A stretch of 64,000 nt of DNA from Haliotis asinina (lineage: Eukaryota > Mollusca > Gastropoda > Lepetellida > Haliotidae), in assembly GCF_037392515.1 (NCBI RefSeq), contig NC_090295.1, forward strand, positions 21,468,001 to 21,532,000. Reading direction: 5' to 3'. Made by a program: the position numbers and the translations under genes. Positions 36,401 through 44,894 of this stretch are shown here, piece by piece (within the stretch, counting starts at the first letter, position 1; the number at the start of each line of letters is the position of its first letter). A model generated the notes under the pieces. The model searched no databases. It had not been told where the DNA came from and saw only the letters and a list, made by a program, of their open reading frames with translations.

Positions 36401-38127
36401 GTTACTCTTAACTAAGTTTTATTGGGAGTAGTGCACTTTACCGGGCGCATTTTTTCCGATTTTTTTCGGATGGATATACTCGCACCAGAGGTAAGCCAAC
36501 CCTAACCTTTTTCCACTAACCCCAAGGATCCAGAATGGGGGTGCCCAAGAGCTAAGGATCTAGAAGGGGGGTGCCCAAGGGCTAAGGATCTAGAAGGGGG
36601 GTGCCCAAGGGCTAAGGATCTAGAAGGGGGGTGCCCAAGGGCTATGGATCCAGAAGGGGGTGCCCAAGGGCTAAGGATCCAGAAGGGGGTGCCCAAGGGC
36701 TAAGGATCCAGAAGGGGGGTGCCCAAGAGCTAAGGATCTAGAAGGGGGGTGCCCAAGGGCTAAGGATACAGCAGCGCGCTCATTAACAAACGCTCAGCAG
36801 TCCCCGGGTAGCAGTTCCCCGGTAAACTGCACTCTAGCCGTTTTATTATCAGTCATTTTGGTAATCATATTTATGCAAATAATTATCTATTTTTTTATCA
36901 GAAGCAAAGCGATCTTCCTCTGTGGTCTCACATGACACAGAATAAATATATGACGTAGCTTAAAATAAGTATGCAATAGTAACGGAAGAATTGTTAACGC
37001 TATGACCTTGCGAGGGAACTAGGAACATTCATGTCTGATTTTAATCACGACATGCCCACTTTCTTCAGCTGCCTGGGATGTCATAACATCATGCGATGAG
37101 TGTCCCATTGTCAGATGTATCGACTAAGAATTCTACATGTGTATGCCTTTCCTTGGTGATAAACCCTCTCATACGTGTGAATCCGGTAAATCATTATCTT
37201 ACCTCCTGCACAACCCAGTGAACCTGTCGGGGACTAACAAACCTGCGCCAGTTCAACACGACGCCAGCTACATTTGGACCCGCCTTATCCTGAATCAACA
37301 ACTTAGTAAACCTCGAAAACATGATGGTAAACTTTGCCTGCATCATCTTTCGCATTACTTCACCCTGAGAGGCATAACTTGGCATGCCCATTTGCCCGAC
37401 TCTTTATCCTACCTCACCCTAAAATCTTCTGCCTGCGTCATCCTCTACCCTACTTCACCCTAACAGCTCCTGCCTCCTCAGTGATTGTCTGCGTCATCCT
37501 CCGCTCTACCTCACCCCATCATGAACTACAACTTGCCCACCCCTATCTGCACCAGTCTCTACCGAACCTCACCCCAACAGTCCCTGTCTCTTCACTCTGT
37601 AACTGTCTGCGTGATCCTGTACACTACCTCACCCTACCATCCCCTGTCTCTTCACTCGGTAACTATCTGCGTCATCCTCTACACTACTTCACCCTAACAG
37701 TCCCAGTCTCCTCAGTGATTGTCTGCGTCACCATCTACCCTACCTCACCCCATCATGAACTACAACTTGCACACCCCTATCTGTATCAGTCTCTACAGTA
37801 CCTCACCCTAACATCCCCTGTCTCTCCACTCGCTGCCTGCGCACATCCCCCGCTGACCTGCCCCACACGCCCTCACCCTACCCCCGACTCCCACAGGCAC
37901 TACCTCCCACCGCTGATCACCGAGCACCACCACGGTCTAGGTTTCCGATTATGTGAAAGCACACAAACATATAACATATCAACTTGGCTTGCTATCCAAG
38001 CAACGTTCAAGACAATCGATGTGAAGTTATTGAGTAAATGGACATCTAACTGTACACTACCGTTCTCGTGATCTGCTAGTCTCTCCTGGTCCAGCTGAAA
38101 CCACAACATGAACGTCTGAGACTCCAT
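17463..38127 (-). CDS. SMS: spermine synthase (aminopropyltransferase), 9 exons found, 3' end missing
   Basis: Transfers an aminopropyl group from decarboxylated S-adenosylmethionine to spermidine, making spermine in the cytosol. Exons: 38127-38061, 27887-27767, 26390-26294, 23341-23277, 22995-22835, 21700-21543, 20527-20438, 19607-19496, 17548-17463. All phases join, giving 319 residues against about 366 in human SMS. Order: N-terminal domain (1 to about 95; GFLTLDLQ matches human GLVLLDLQ), linker, then the Rossmann catalytic domain with SKQCGNVL, ESDLIYTE, the nucleotide motif GGGDGG (200-205), MVEID, and NDLT with Asp279. The final exon with the VPSYLELW-type motif and its catalytic Glu was not found. 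Introns are rich in SINEs, one solo LTR and a long inverted repeat. Exon 1 is the least certain; exons 3-9 are firm. Spermidine synthase is less likely because of the extra N-terminal domain. Confidence 0.93.
17645..17812 (+). mobile_element. SINE family B, old
   Basis: GATTTTCTGGTCCAAATTCG and ATATTGCCGAGTGTGGCGTT. Strongly diverged. Confidence 0.65.
17965..18205 (+). mobile_element. SINE family B with internal duplication
   Basis: GGCGAGTAGCAGGATCA is present twice in tandem within the copy; otherwise head to tail B order. Confidence 0.78.
18276..18438 (-). mobile_element. SINE family A
   Basis: GTGAATATGGCTTTACACCG through GGCTACCCCGCCGAC (plus strand). B box decayed. Confidence 0.82.
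19107..19236 (-). mobile_element. SINE family A, degenerate
   Basis: TAAGCCCCTTTTTTATAAAT...GGGATTCGAACCCGGGTGTG (plus strand). Confidence 0.65.
19271..19342 (-). mobile_element. SINE family A head fragment
   Basis: tRNA-like head only, B box to A box (GGGAATCGAACCCGGATCTT, CCACTAGGCTAACCCA). Confidence 0.75.
19496..19607 (-). CDS. SMS: spermine synthase exon 8 (catalytic NDLT)
   Basis: 37 codons plus one base: IEIGDCIEYMKRACN..., then FDYVVNDLTEFN. Asp279 in NDLT corresponds to the active-site Asp of the family. Acceptor TTGCAG, donor TACG|GTAATG. Confidence 0.94.
19960..20075 (+). mobile_element. SINE family B fragment
   Basis: CACTGGATTGTCTGGTCCAG to GAGTGCGGCGTACC, with a further tail piece at 20157-20195 after a microsatellite expansion. 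Confidence 0.72.
20070..20305. repeat. trinucleotide microsatellites (CTA)n/(CTG)n
   Basis: Runs of CTG, CTA and ACT repeats interrupted by a SINE tail fragment (20157-20195). They give a spurious poly-Ala/Ser ORF. Spermine synthase intron 7. Confidence 0.95.
20438..20527 (-). CDS. SMS: spermine synthase exon 7
   Basis: Exactly 30 codons: IDEEVIKACRTHMRSICGSE..., equivalent to human [20 protein letters not shown]. It follows the U12-type intron and ends TACAAG|GTGAGT. Confidence 0.93.
20528..21542 (-). other. SMS: U12-type (minor spliceosome) intron of spermine synthase, AT-AA
   Basis: The 5' site reads GAG|ATATCCTTTT, a full match to the U12 consensus (A/G)TATCCTTT. Near the 3' end the minus strand has GCCTTAACTTCAACAA before exon 7. 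CCTTAAC (20536-20542) matches the U12 branch consensus, and there is no polypyrimidine tract, as expected. Keeping the conserved E|ID reading frame forces the intron to end in AA, two bases past an AC. AT-AA is a known rare U12 subtype. The boundaries are inferred from protein homology. Confidence 0.85.
21543..21700 (-). CDS. SMS: spermine synthase exon 6 (SAM-binding motif)
   Basis: Two bases plus 52 codons: IGESDLIYTETVLGLD..., then KTVLILGGGDGGLLHEL and TMVE. GGGDGG is the aminopropyltransferase nucleotide-binding loop. The exon ends at GAG followed by ATATCCTTTT, a U12-type donor instead of GT. Confidence 0.95.
22384..22530 (-). mobile_element. SINE family A
   Basis: GTGAGTGAGTGCGTGAGTAT to ACTAGGCTACCCCACCGCCC; part of the B-box to A-box spacer is deleted. 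Spermine synthase intron 5. Confidence 0.85.
22835..22995 (-). CDS. SMS: spermine synthase exon 5
   Basis: Starts catalytic domain: STEPPWPFMMTGDERLIERD, then FE...QNIKIFKSKQCGNVLYLDDDV. The acceptor must be CCAGAG|AAGC rather than the upstream CCAG, because only that keeps phase with exon 4. Donor GTCA|GTAAGA. Confidence 0.93.
23085..23245. repeat. 21-base minisatellite in spermine synthase intron 4
   Basis: Unit close to TGTGCTGAAACAATGACGGTC, about seven copies. The 21-base period keeps frames open on both strands and explains overlapping ORFs. Confidence 0.9.
23277..23341 (-). CDS. SMS: spermine synthase exon 4 (65-base micro-linker)
   Basis: 21 codons plus two bases, GTKIRLERMKKHLGKYC..., equivalent to the charged linker NKVEERMKELS in human SMS. 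Acceptor TTGCTTCAG, donor AAAAG|GTAAAT. The next intron is only 281 bases and is largely a 21-base minisatellite. Confidence 0.85.
23543..23686 (-). mobile_element. SINE family A, tail-truncated
   Basis: GGGCTTCACACATTGCACCC, GAATCGAACCCGGATGAAGA, CACTAGGCTACCACACCGCA. Confidence 0.8.
24060..24204. mobile_element. MITE, mariner-type TIRs (second copy)
   Basis: TIRs ACTGATGGAAACAAATAAGG and (right) TTATTTGTTTCCCTCAGT with flanking TA. 145 bases, in spermine synthase intron 3. Confidence 0.85.
24345..24400. repeat. (AC)n microsatellite
   Basis: About 27 AC dinucleotides. Confidence 0.98.
24745..25080. repeat. about 74-base minisatellite
   Basis: Four to five copies of CTCACTCACTACGCATGCTA...GTAACCCTGCCAAACTGACT...ATCTCTGTCA. 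A degenerate related array is at 26030-26275. Confidence 0.9.
25075..25328 (+). mobile_element. SINE family B, full length
   Basis: CCCATGAAGATCCCGGGTTA head, TGACTATGCTTGTCGTAAGA, tail AAAACTAAACTCACTCACT. Spermine synthase intron 3. Confidence 0.9.
26030..26275. repeat. degenerate TCACTCA-rich array
   Basis: Irregular CACTCACTAACCCTGCCA and ATCTCTGTCAC repeats, related to 24745-25080. Ends just before spermine synthase exon 3 (26294). Confidence 0.85.
26294..26390 (-). CDS. SMS: spermine synthase exon 3
   Basis: One base plus 32 codons: HAVMRLYQSGFLTLDLQRLA..., equivalent to human LRIYPHGLVLLDLQSYDG. Acceptor TTTCAG, donor TCG|GTAAGG. The first base completes the Ser codon begun in exon 2. 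It has no long ORF of its own. Confidence 0.9.
26925..27372. repeat. about 21-base minisatellite
   Basis: Unit close to TTATCGCTTTCTCGTCTTGTG, roughly 20 degenerate copies. Spermine synthase intron 2. Several ORFs here are artefacts of the array. Confidence 0.93.
27413..27587. mobile_element. two opposed SINE family B head fragments
   Basis: Plus-strand head 27413-27525 (GTAAGAGGCGATTAACGGGA) and minus-strand head 27529-27587 (CGTGAAGATCCGGGTTAGAA) meet head inward. Confidence 0.65.
27767..27887 (-). CDS. SMS: spermine synthase exon 2
   Basis: 39 codons with two split codons. It reads ILSRVKALPGLFW...HLDDGGFLYIAVNSDG and matches the SMS N-terminal domain around human GYLATYTNKNG. Acceptor GTCTAG, donor GGGAG|GTACGT. 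Confidence 0.82.
27966..28062 (-). mobile_element. SINE family A, tail half (split by solo LTR)
   Basis: Tail half up to TTGTGTCCATG, where the LTR is inserted. Its other half is at 29109-29180. Confidence 0.82.
28063..29108 (-). mobile_element. solo LTR fossil (Gypsy-like), nested in a SINE
   Basis: 1046 bases from TGTTACGG to CCGTAACA, flanked by CCATG and CGATG, a 5-base target duplication with one mismatch. On the minus strand a TATA box (GGCTATAAATAGGG, 28600-28613) lies mid-element as expected for an LTR. No internal coding region, so a solo LTR. It sits inside the SINE whose halves are at 27966-28062 and 29109-29180, in spermine synthase intron 1. Family assignment is inferred. Confidence 0.75.
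29109..29180 (-). mobile_element. SINE family A, head half (split by solo LTR)
   Basis: GGATCATCGAACCCGGACCG to CGCTACCCCACTGCC: tRNA-like head continuing the copy broken at 28062. Confidence 0.82.
30281..30448 (-). mobile_element. SINE family A, full length
   Basis: Near-consensus copy with (GAGT)n tail, just left of the long inverted repeat. Confidence 0.88.
32390..32540. mobile_element. MITE with GGACTCGTTTCACAAAGC ends
   Basis: Left GGACTCGTTTCACAAAGCTC (then TCGTACGCCTAAG) and right CTTACGAGAGCCTTGTGAAA (then CGAGTC) are inverted. Lies in the spacer of the long inverted repeat. Confidence 0.8.
32540..32596 (+). mobile_element. SINE family A head fragment
   Basis: GGTGGTTGAAGGGTTCTCAT, GATCCGGGTTCGATTCCGTA. 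Confidence 0.7.
32727..32893 (+). mobile_element. SINE family A, full length
   Basis: GGGCGATGGGGTAGCCTTGT head, CCGGGTTCGATTCCCCACAT, tail CTCACTCACCCACTCC. Confidence 0.88.
33092..33134. repeat. (ATAAT)n microsatellite
   Basis: About eight pentanucleotide repeats. Confidence 0.97.
33299..35672. mobile_element. probable non-autonomous DNA transposon with GTTGCAC TIRs
   Basis: The left end CCTGTTGCACAAAACAACTT and the right end (reversed) CCCGTTGCACGAAACAACCT pair over about 17 bases. Both continue into repeated AACCTTA/TAAGGTT subterminal motifs. Similar motifs just outside (33224-33298 and 35673-35752) suggest nested or multiple ends. It includes the right arm of the long inverted repeat, so the left arm is probably a second, truncated copy in reverse. 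No transposase was found. Confidence 0.6.
34740..35600. promoter_or_regulatory. cluster of three ATGGCGG (YY1-like) motifs
   Basis: CAAAATGGCGGCTTT near 34772 (+), CCAATATGGCGGAAAG near 35381 (+) and AATATGGCGGCTGC near 35560 (-) resemble YY1 sites, found just downstream of animal transcription starts. No gene is recognisable here. The region lies inside the proposed DNA element. Confidence 0.3.
35753..36514. other. no gene or known repeat seen
   Basis: Part of spermine synthase intron 1; AT-rich unique sequence. Confidence 0.55.
36515..36772. repeat. 30-base minisatellite
   Basis: Unit CTAAGGATCTAGAAGGGGGG then TGCCCAAGGG, eight to nine copies with little divergence. Spermine synthase intron 1. 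Confidence 0.95.
37425..37840. repeat. complex minisatellite beside spermine synthase exon 1
   Basis: Imperfect units of about 60 bases (TCTGCGTCATCCTCTACACT, ACTTCACCCTAACAGTCCC, TGTCTCTTCACTC) with a higher-order duplication (CATCATGAACTACAACTTGC at 37519 and 37752). Explains the 245-codon plus-strand ORF. Confidence 0.88.
38061..38127 (-). CDS. SMS: spermine synthase probable exon 1
   Basis: ATG plus 22 codons and one base, MESQTFMLWFQLDQERLADH..., resembling the SMS start (TLDF.L). The donor is AACG|GTAGTG, phase 1, which exactly fits the phase of exon 2. A TATA box lies 74 bases upstream. The donor is weaker than consensus, and the in-frame ORF continues past it, so this exon is inferred. 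Confidence 0.65.
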
Positions 38128-38200
38128 CGCGACTCAGCTGACGAGGAAGGTGGTTGACTGCCGTTGACTACCTGCCCAGCTTGTACAACCTAGTGCCAGC

Positions 38201-38209
38201 TATATATAA
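38201..38209 (-). promoter_or_regulatory. SMS: TATA-like box upstream of spermine synthase exon 1
   Basis: The minus strand reads ATTATATATAGC, 74-82 bases before the proposed ATG at 38127. A start near 38175 would give a 5' UTR of roughly 50 bases. Its place supports the exon 1 call, but it is a simple AT motif in an AT-rich genome. Confidence 0.5.
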
Positions 38210-39467
38210 TTCAGTAATACTAGCAGTACTGGGTTTTTTTTCATGTATTGTCGGTAAGTACAGGGACGTTCATAATTCAGTACCACTTTTACCTGTGAAT
38301 ACAGGTTTTATCACGTTAGGCATGTTTCATCGAAAAGTACAGTCTTGTTCAAAAACATGTAGTACCCAGTGCGTCCGCATGTTTTACCACAGTAATAGTT
38401 TTATGCAAGAACCTTCCTACTCAAAAGGCCACGACACGAGATGAACGAACGAAATGCAAATACGCAGCGCGAGCCATTGCATATATCTTCTGTACTGGCT
38501 TACATAAAGATTTCGGTGTAAGGATTCGGGCCTTTAGATTCACGCCCTTAGATTGAGATGTTTTAAGAATCAGTGTGACATTTCAACGCAATCTGAAATG
38601 TATATCATTCCTGGACAACCCATATAATAGATACACCGTAGTATAAACACAATGCAATGATTTTGTACTTCTCAAAACACACACTGACAAACACTTAACA
38701 GCGCTAGGCTTTGGGAGAAGACGAGTCACCGAAAACAACGTATATATATTAGCGAACACCTCAGTGTTAACTTTGAACGGTTTTAGCAAGGGTATCTACA
38801 CTTCAGGCTCAGCCAACCTGAGTAAAACGTGAGTAAAACGATTCGAATCTTGCATCTTCCTATTTTTCCCGCAGGTATTGTCGCGATGAAATTGCACTTC
38901 TTAGTTTTCACAGGGACTGCATTTGAACGTTTTATCAAAATGTATTTTTTGGAATGCGAAGCAGATCTTTTCGTAACCATCGCAAGAAAAAAAGACAGAT
39001 TTAGAGTTATCTCCCTTCTTGATTTCGCATAACATCGATAATTTCCGTACATCATACGTGTGTCAATGTTATTCGATATAAAGAAGTAGAACCACGTAGT
39101 ATTGCCATTTGGGCACCTCGCGTGTATACAGGGTACATTGAAAATAACAGAATGGAGCGCAGCCAGTCAGAAAGCGACATTTATGTGTAGGGTACACATA
39201 TATAATTTTATTTAATTAATCAATAATGAAGTTGTAATTTTACTGTTGAACTCATTTGGAGTGTGCAGTGGTTCGCGTCAATGCCTACATGTTGATACAC
39301 GATAGAGAAAAATTATATTCATCAGCTTGACCTAGTTTATGACGCAAATTACCAGTGCTTGATCACATGGAGTTTTAAAAAGATAATTAGGCCTTAAACA
39401 TAATATAATAAAACTCGCCCCTGTGTAATACAAATATTAATTCTGCTGATAGAGCGTGTGATCATGA
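38210..39467. other. upstream flank of spermine synthase, no gene seen
   Basis: Contains only short ORFs on both strands. A palindrome-like GAGTAAAACGTGAGTAAAAC direct repeat is at 38820-38840. Confidence 0.5.
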
Positions 39468-39610
39468 GTCAGTGAATGAGTGAGGTTTTGTTCACGCCTC
39501 ATAGAAATATTCAAACGTCTGCCTCACAAAGCGTATCCACGTTGGGAATCGAACCCGGACCCTCGGCGTAACAAGAGAACACTCTAAACACTAGATTACC
39601 TCTCTGCCCA
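39468..39610 (-). mobile_element. SINE family A
   Basis: GGGAATCGAACCCGGACCCT and AACACTAGATTACCTCTCTG; middle deleted. Confidence 0.78.
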
Positions 39611-39794
39611 CTGGTGTAAAGTAGCGGAGTACTGTCCATGTGACTTGTGGATTTCTACGTGTTTGTAGCCACTCTAACAAGAGCCGCGTTAAGTTTCGTG
39701 TGTTTTTAATATGTTTTTTTTTAAAACTTACCACAACACACACAAACAGAACCAGGTACATTTAAACACGTTTCACATTAGCGCCAGGTTGTGT

Positions 39795-39937
39795 ACCGTG
39801 ATAGTCATACGCGCGAATCGCCACGCCAAAGACCCTTGTTCGATTCCCCAAAAGCGAAACCCATTGCTGGCGTCCCCAGCCTTGATATTGCTGAAATGTT
39901 GCTAAAAGCGAAGGAGAATCAAACTCACTCATCCATA
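39795..39937 (+). mobile_element. SINE family A
   Basis: CGCCACGCCAAAGACCCTTG, TTCGATTCCCCAAAAGCG, tail AAACTCACTCATCC. Confidence 0.78.
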
Positions 39938-40329
39938 CGCACAAAGCTCATTCTAGTCACGTAAAATACAGTGGACCTGTTGGCCTGAGACAGTCAGGGA
40001 CGTTCGGACAGCCTTGTGCTTTAAACGTTCGAATGTCAAGGTCACGACTGTGAGCTATATTGACCGGTGATGACCAGCCGATCGTTATCACATGTTATGT
40101 CCGCGCGGCTGCACAAGTATTAGGGTCATTGTATGCAGCGAAGTTCAATACTGCACATTCAAATTTTTTGCGTTTGATCATTGTAGGGAAACGCATGCTT
40201 GTCATGGTTCAGGTACTCTTTCCTTAGTAGTTTTATCAACCACTTTTCAAAAGACTTAGGTTCGATTTCCTACTTGGGTGTGAAACTCCACTTAAGCGTG
40301 GTGCAGGTCAAACAATTCAATGATGCGTA

Positions 40330-40715
40330 TGCCTCCCCATTCACCCCTATACGTACACACCAACACATTCCACAGTCACACGCAAGCACACACGCATACA
40401 TACTTACGCACACGTGAACGCTCATGCCTACACATACAAAAACTTGAACATTCACACGCACGTACCCATATACAATCATGCACACACATGACCAAAAACA
40501 TGCTCTCATAGACAGTCACTCGCAAACGAACACACATGAACACGCACAAAGACGCATACACGCACACGAACCCATATACTCAAACACACACACGCGTTAA
40601 TACACATACACATGAACACAGTCGCGCAAACACGTGAACGCACAAACGCCCACACGCACACATAAACACATGCACACACAGACTCACTCAGACACACAAA
40701 TACACACCGCACAAC
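40330..40715. repeat. cryptic CA-rich simple sequence
   Basis: Interrupted CACACG/CACATA repeats. No coding meaning; ORFs on both strands are artefacts. Confidence 0.9.
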
Positions 40716-41158
40716 TCCGCCATACAGGCTCCCTCACTTCCCCTATGGCCATGTTCCTCGTTATAATGTTAAATGTAATATAGGTCCGTGTTGAGCTATT
40801 GATTCCTGCAGGCGGAGCAACTCGCCTGGCTGTGGAACACACAGACTGATATACACGCACCTTGATCTGATGTTAAATGACCTCCCACCTCACAGCCCTG
40901 TGAGTCTCATCAAGCTAGCGTGGTGTTTAATGTATACACTTGGTTAAAGAAAGAGAAAATGGACAGCCTCGTGTCTAACAAAAGTTTCTTCTCGATTTGA
41001 AACATACCAGATTGAATCCCAAATGCAAGAAAAATGACGATCTTCTGATTTACTGTTTTGCTTCACCGTTTATTGCCTAAAACATCCCAGATCGGGGGAT
41101 CTGAGTTATTGCTAATGTTTTTATGGATATGTAGTATTAAAAGCTGCATTTCACAAAC

Positions 41159-41326
41159 TGAGTGAGCGAGTGAGCAATATTCCAACTATATGGCGGCGGT
41201 CTATAAATAATCGAATCTGGTCCAGACAATCCAGTGATCAATTGGGAACCGATGACATATGTCAACCAAGTCAGCGAGCCTGACTACCCGATCCCGTTAG
41301 TCGCTTCTTACGACAAGCATAGTCGC
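41159..41326 (-). mobile_element. SINE family B
   Basis: GAGCAATATTCCAACTATAT to TTACGACAAGCATAGTCG; good copy with short tail. Confidence 0.87.
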
Positions 41327-41989
41327 TCACAAACTGACTTCAGAGCGGATTGGGAGTGGTTCACTTAAGGTCAGTGAAGCTCTGGTACACTGATATGGTT
41401 TGAACAGATTTTTATTTCGTCAAAGCGAAAAATACACAGTTATTCTTAAATTTTGATTGTTCCCATATGGAAAAAGGCAGTGAATAACGTCTTCGTTATA
41501 ATGACCACATGAACACTTACATGTTTCCGATATATGTCGATTATATCTATCTATGCTTAGATCATTACAGCCGAGTTTGAGGCGACAATGGATGATTTGA
41601 CAAAGTCTACCACCAAAAAAATTTGAATCAAAGTAATTGTAATTTTGTTTGATTCAGGGAAATAGCGTTAACAACTCCATCGGGCAATAAATTCCACGAC
41701 ATAATCGCACTCGGTGAAAATGAGTGAGAATATCTTTGCGTGCTACGGCTGATAGTTTGAATGCAGGTTGGAAGGATTATGTCCAATTTTCAAAACAAAC
41801 AACATATACATGTACTGTAGTCTTTCCAAGTTTTAATGCAAATAGAGATATCCAAATATCAAAACAAACAATGAAGGATCACTTGGTCTAATTAAAGATA
41901 GACCCTGGGAGTCTCCCTTATAGGTTTATTTCAAAGAGTACACAAACTGGGAGTAATCAGCTACACATGTACAGGTACAACATGTTTAG

Positions 41990-42600
41990 TGGGCATTCTA
42001 GAAGTTAGCGGGTCAAACACGAAACTTGATGGATTACAACGTTTATTACGTTCAGTGACGTTTCGATGTAGATTCTTACACCGTTATCAAGCTAAATGTG
42101 AACACAAGCAAATAGTGAGAAGCTTTATATACATGGTATGTTGTGACAAACAACGGATTAATATTAACAACAGCATGTAATAGAATAAACAAGTAGTACA
42201 TAATTGGAAGAAGCCAATGGGGAACTAAAACAACAAAGAGTACTACAGGGGTGAAGCCACTCACGAGATCATTAAGTAATAACAACAAATAGACACAATA
42301 CTCAGATAGTCTATGGTTTGATTAGTTCTTCATAGACCGAAAGTATGCACAATCCTTGGTCTCAATTGATCAAATGTTTCTGACGGCGGAATTTGATGGC
42401 TTCCAACAGTTACCTTTTTGTGAAGTCGTGGTTTTTGGTTGACATGGCTTTGAATATAATTTGCAAATATCTTGGTGCATGAGCTTGAACAAAAGGAGAA
42501 GGACCTTGTACCGAATCCTGCTGGAGTTGACGGATTTGGGATTATGTTCCCAAATGTTCAAGTCCTTGTAATGGCTTATGCGTCTGGAGCTTGTTAATGA
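41990..42600 (-). mobile_element. Penelope-like retroelement remnant, 3' end (fossil)
   Basis: The minus strand carries the degenerate tail of a GIY-YIG-type reverse-transcribing element (the LLEAIKFRRQ-like region), then a 3' segment with the phrase CGAAACGTCACTGAACG typical of Penelope-like 3' regions. It is broken and 5'-truncated; only the end of the element is present. Old copy. Confidence 0.6.
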
Positions 42601-42755
42601 GAAGTTTAGGGTTTAGGAGGGTGGGGGTGATGATGATTTTTTATAGAATTGCATGTGCAATGTGAATGGCCACTCCCATGCCCCTCACCCCACTCAGCTC
42701 CCCTAAAATCCCCCCCCCCCCCCCAATGCCTGACATGCACACACACACGCACATA

Positions 42756-44051
42756 CGAGGGGATGTCAAAAAGTTTTGAGTCTTGCATAGTAAAACACAA
42801 AATATTGGTATGAACCACATTTATTTTTCAACATAATCCTCTTGTGAGTCATGACACTTGTTCCATCTTTTCTACCAGGCGCTGATGGCCTTCTCTGTAG
42901 AAGGCGCCATTTTGGTCCTCAAGCCAAGCCTCAGTAGCAGCAATAAGCTCATTATCATCCTGAAATCTACGACCACGCAAGTGTTTCTTGAGATTTGGGA
43001 ACAGATGGTAATCACTTGGTGCCAGGTCTGGAGAGTAGGGGGCATGCAGCAAGATTTCGTATCCTCATTCCTGGACAGCAGCGGCTGCAACGCGAGAGGT
43101 GTGTACTGGAGCATTGTCTTGATGTAGAAGAATACCACGTCTGATCTTGCCCCGGTGCTTCTCCTTGATTGACTGTCGCACTTGCCTCAACAAGTTAGCG
43201 TAATATTCCCCATTCATTGTTCTTCCTTGTGGTAAGTAATCTATGTAGATGACGCCTTTGCTATCCCAGAAGACTGTCGCCATTACCTTCTGCACTGATC
43301 TGGAGGCTTTGAACTTTTTGGTCCTGGGAGAACTGACATGTTTCCATTCCATGGATTCTTGTTTGCTCTCAGGATCATAGTGGTGGATCCAGGTTTCATC
43401 ACAGGTTACTAGCCTAAAGTAAAAATCTTCTGGATTCTTGCTGTATCTGGTTAGCATGGAGTTGCTTATGGTGACCCTTGTTTGCTTCACTTCATCTGTA
43501 AGCATTCTTGGCACCCATCTTGGGAACACTTTAGACATGACGAGATGTTCATGAAGAATTGTCTCTATGGATCCGTGTGAAACGCCTGTGGTCTCCTCTA
43601 ACTCGTGGAGTGTGATTCGACGATTTTTCAGCACAAGTCTATGCACTCTGTCAATGTTTTCCTGACTAGTGCTTGTTGTTGGGCGACCTGGAAGGGGGTC
43701 ATCTTCAAGACTCTCTCTACCATGCTTAAATTCATTGACCCATCGGTTGATGGTAGCAGATGAAGGGGAAGACTCCCCATAAACTGCTCAAAGCCTTTCT
43801 TCAATTTTCTCCGCCGAGTTTCCTTCAAGAACTAAAAACTTAATTACTGCTCTATACTCAATTTTATTCATTTTCACTGCCGTGAGGGGAGTCTCTTTCT
43901 GTCAATGTGAGCTGTTCAATAACTTCTGAGAGTAGGATACCAAAACTTATATATCACATCAGCTACACCCCAAGGTTCAATGTCGTACCATAGGCTGTGA
44001 CACCTGGGTATGAAAAATGCTCAAGGCTCAAACCTTATTGACATCCCCTCT
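42756..44051 (-). mobile_element. mariner transposon, near-complete, TA target duplication
   Basis: A 1296-base element. Its ends are inverted copies: left CGAGGGGATGTCAAAAAGTT and right (reversed) AGAGGGGATGTCAATAAGGT, continuing TTGAG.CTTG. TA flanks both ends (42754-42755, 44052-44053). It carries one transposase frame on the minus strand with two in-frame stops. Both TIRs and the TSD are easy to see, so it is probably fairly young. Confidence 0.95.
42849..43871 (-). pseudogene. mariner transposase (D,D34D) with two in-frame stops
   Basis: 340 codons from ATG at 43871 with the frame kept throughout, but TGA at codon 28 (43788-43790) and TGA at codon 269 (43065-43067). Typical order: N-terminal HTH region (ATINRWVNEFKHG, GRP linker), TLHELEETTGVSHGSIETIL, catalytic Asp158 (CDETW), WVPRMLTDE, Asp252 (HQDNAPVHTS) and Asp287 (YSPDLAPSDYHLFP). 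The last two Asp are separated by 34 residues, the mariner hallmark. No frameshift was seen. Confidence 0.94.
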
Positions 44052-44194
44052 TACCTCCTCAGAACGACATGGGTCCCTTACCACCAGCACTTCAGTCTTG
44101 TCTCCATTCAATCTCAAGAGGTAGCAAGTCATTCAAATATGGTCAAATGTAAAGCATACCTTTTTGTTTTCTTTTTTTGTTTTATTGGGATCAG

Positions 44195-44285
44195 TCACAT
44201 CCGGGATTCGAACTCACACCCTCGGAGTCCACCTAATCGCCAGCACACAAAGTCAGCCCTCTTACCCACCCAGTCCCCCAATCAT
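44195..44285 (-). mobile_element. tRNA-like SINE head, another family
   Basis: Minus strand: GGGGGACTGGGTGGGTAAGA (A-box-like), GTGTGAGTTCGAATCCCGGA (B box). Not family A; no tRNA cloverleaf. Confidence 0.6.
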
Positions 44286-44894
44286 TGTGAGCCGGAACAG
44301 CTGTCTAATGCCGTTATAGCGCTACGACTGACAAAAGTCAGTGTTAAGGTATGAGAGTTACGATCACCTCCGTGACTTGTGCCACGACACTGTGGCCCTT
44401 ATCAAAGTTTGAGTAGTATGAGTCAGTTCAGTTTGGCACATAACCGCGGTGCAATTGTTTTACGTATTAAATGTGCCAACAGCTGTTAGGAAAGATCCAA
44501 CCATGCACTAAGTGTTCATTGTAATTACATCAGACACAACACGTGTCTTTTTCGTGCTTTTTCTTCATGATATAGATGAATAATATGAACAAATATGACG
44601 AACCCCGATCACACCTGAAATACGAGACAGTTCTTATCATATATACGTACATTCAGTTCTGGCGCTACGGCAACATGTATCAATCACATGTAATGTAGCA
44701 GCATAAGTCGTGAGGGTTTAGTTTTACGAGGTGTTCAGTCGGTTTGGTTTGTTCTGATGCTGTGTGCAGAAAGACAATAACGAAGAAAATATCTGTTGCA
44801 TCACGTGTCAGTATGTGGCATCAAGCCATGAAGTTGAACTTGATGACTTGATCTTTAGAACTTGATCTTTAAAATCAGCCGCTGATCCAGGTAG

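Noticed and set aside
37334-38071. 245-codon plus-strand ORF, the longest in the window
   Set aside because: It reads through the imperfect tandem array 37425-37840 and then antisense to the spermine synthase first exon; no family resemblance.
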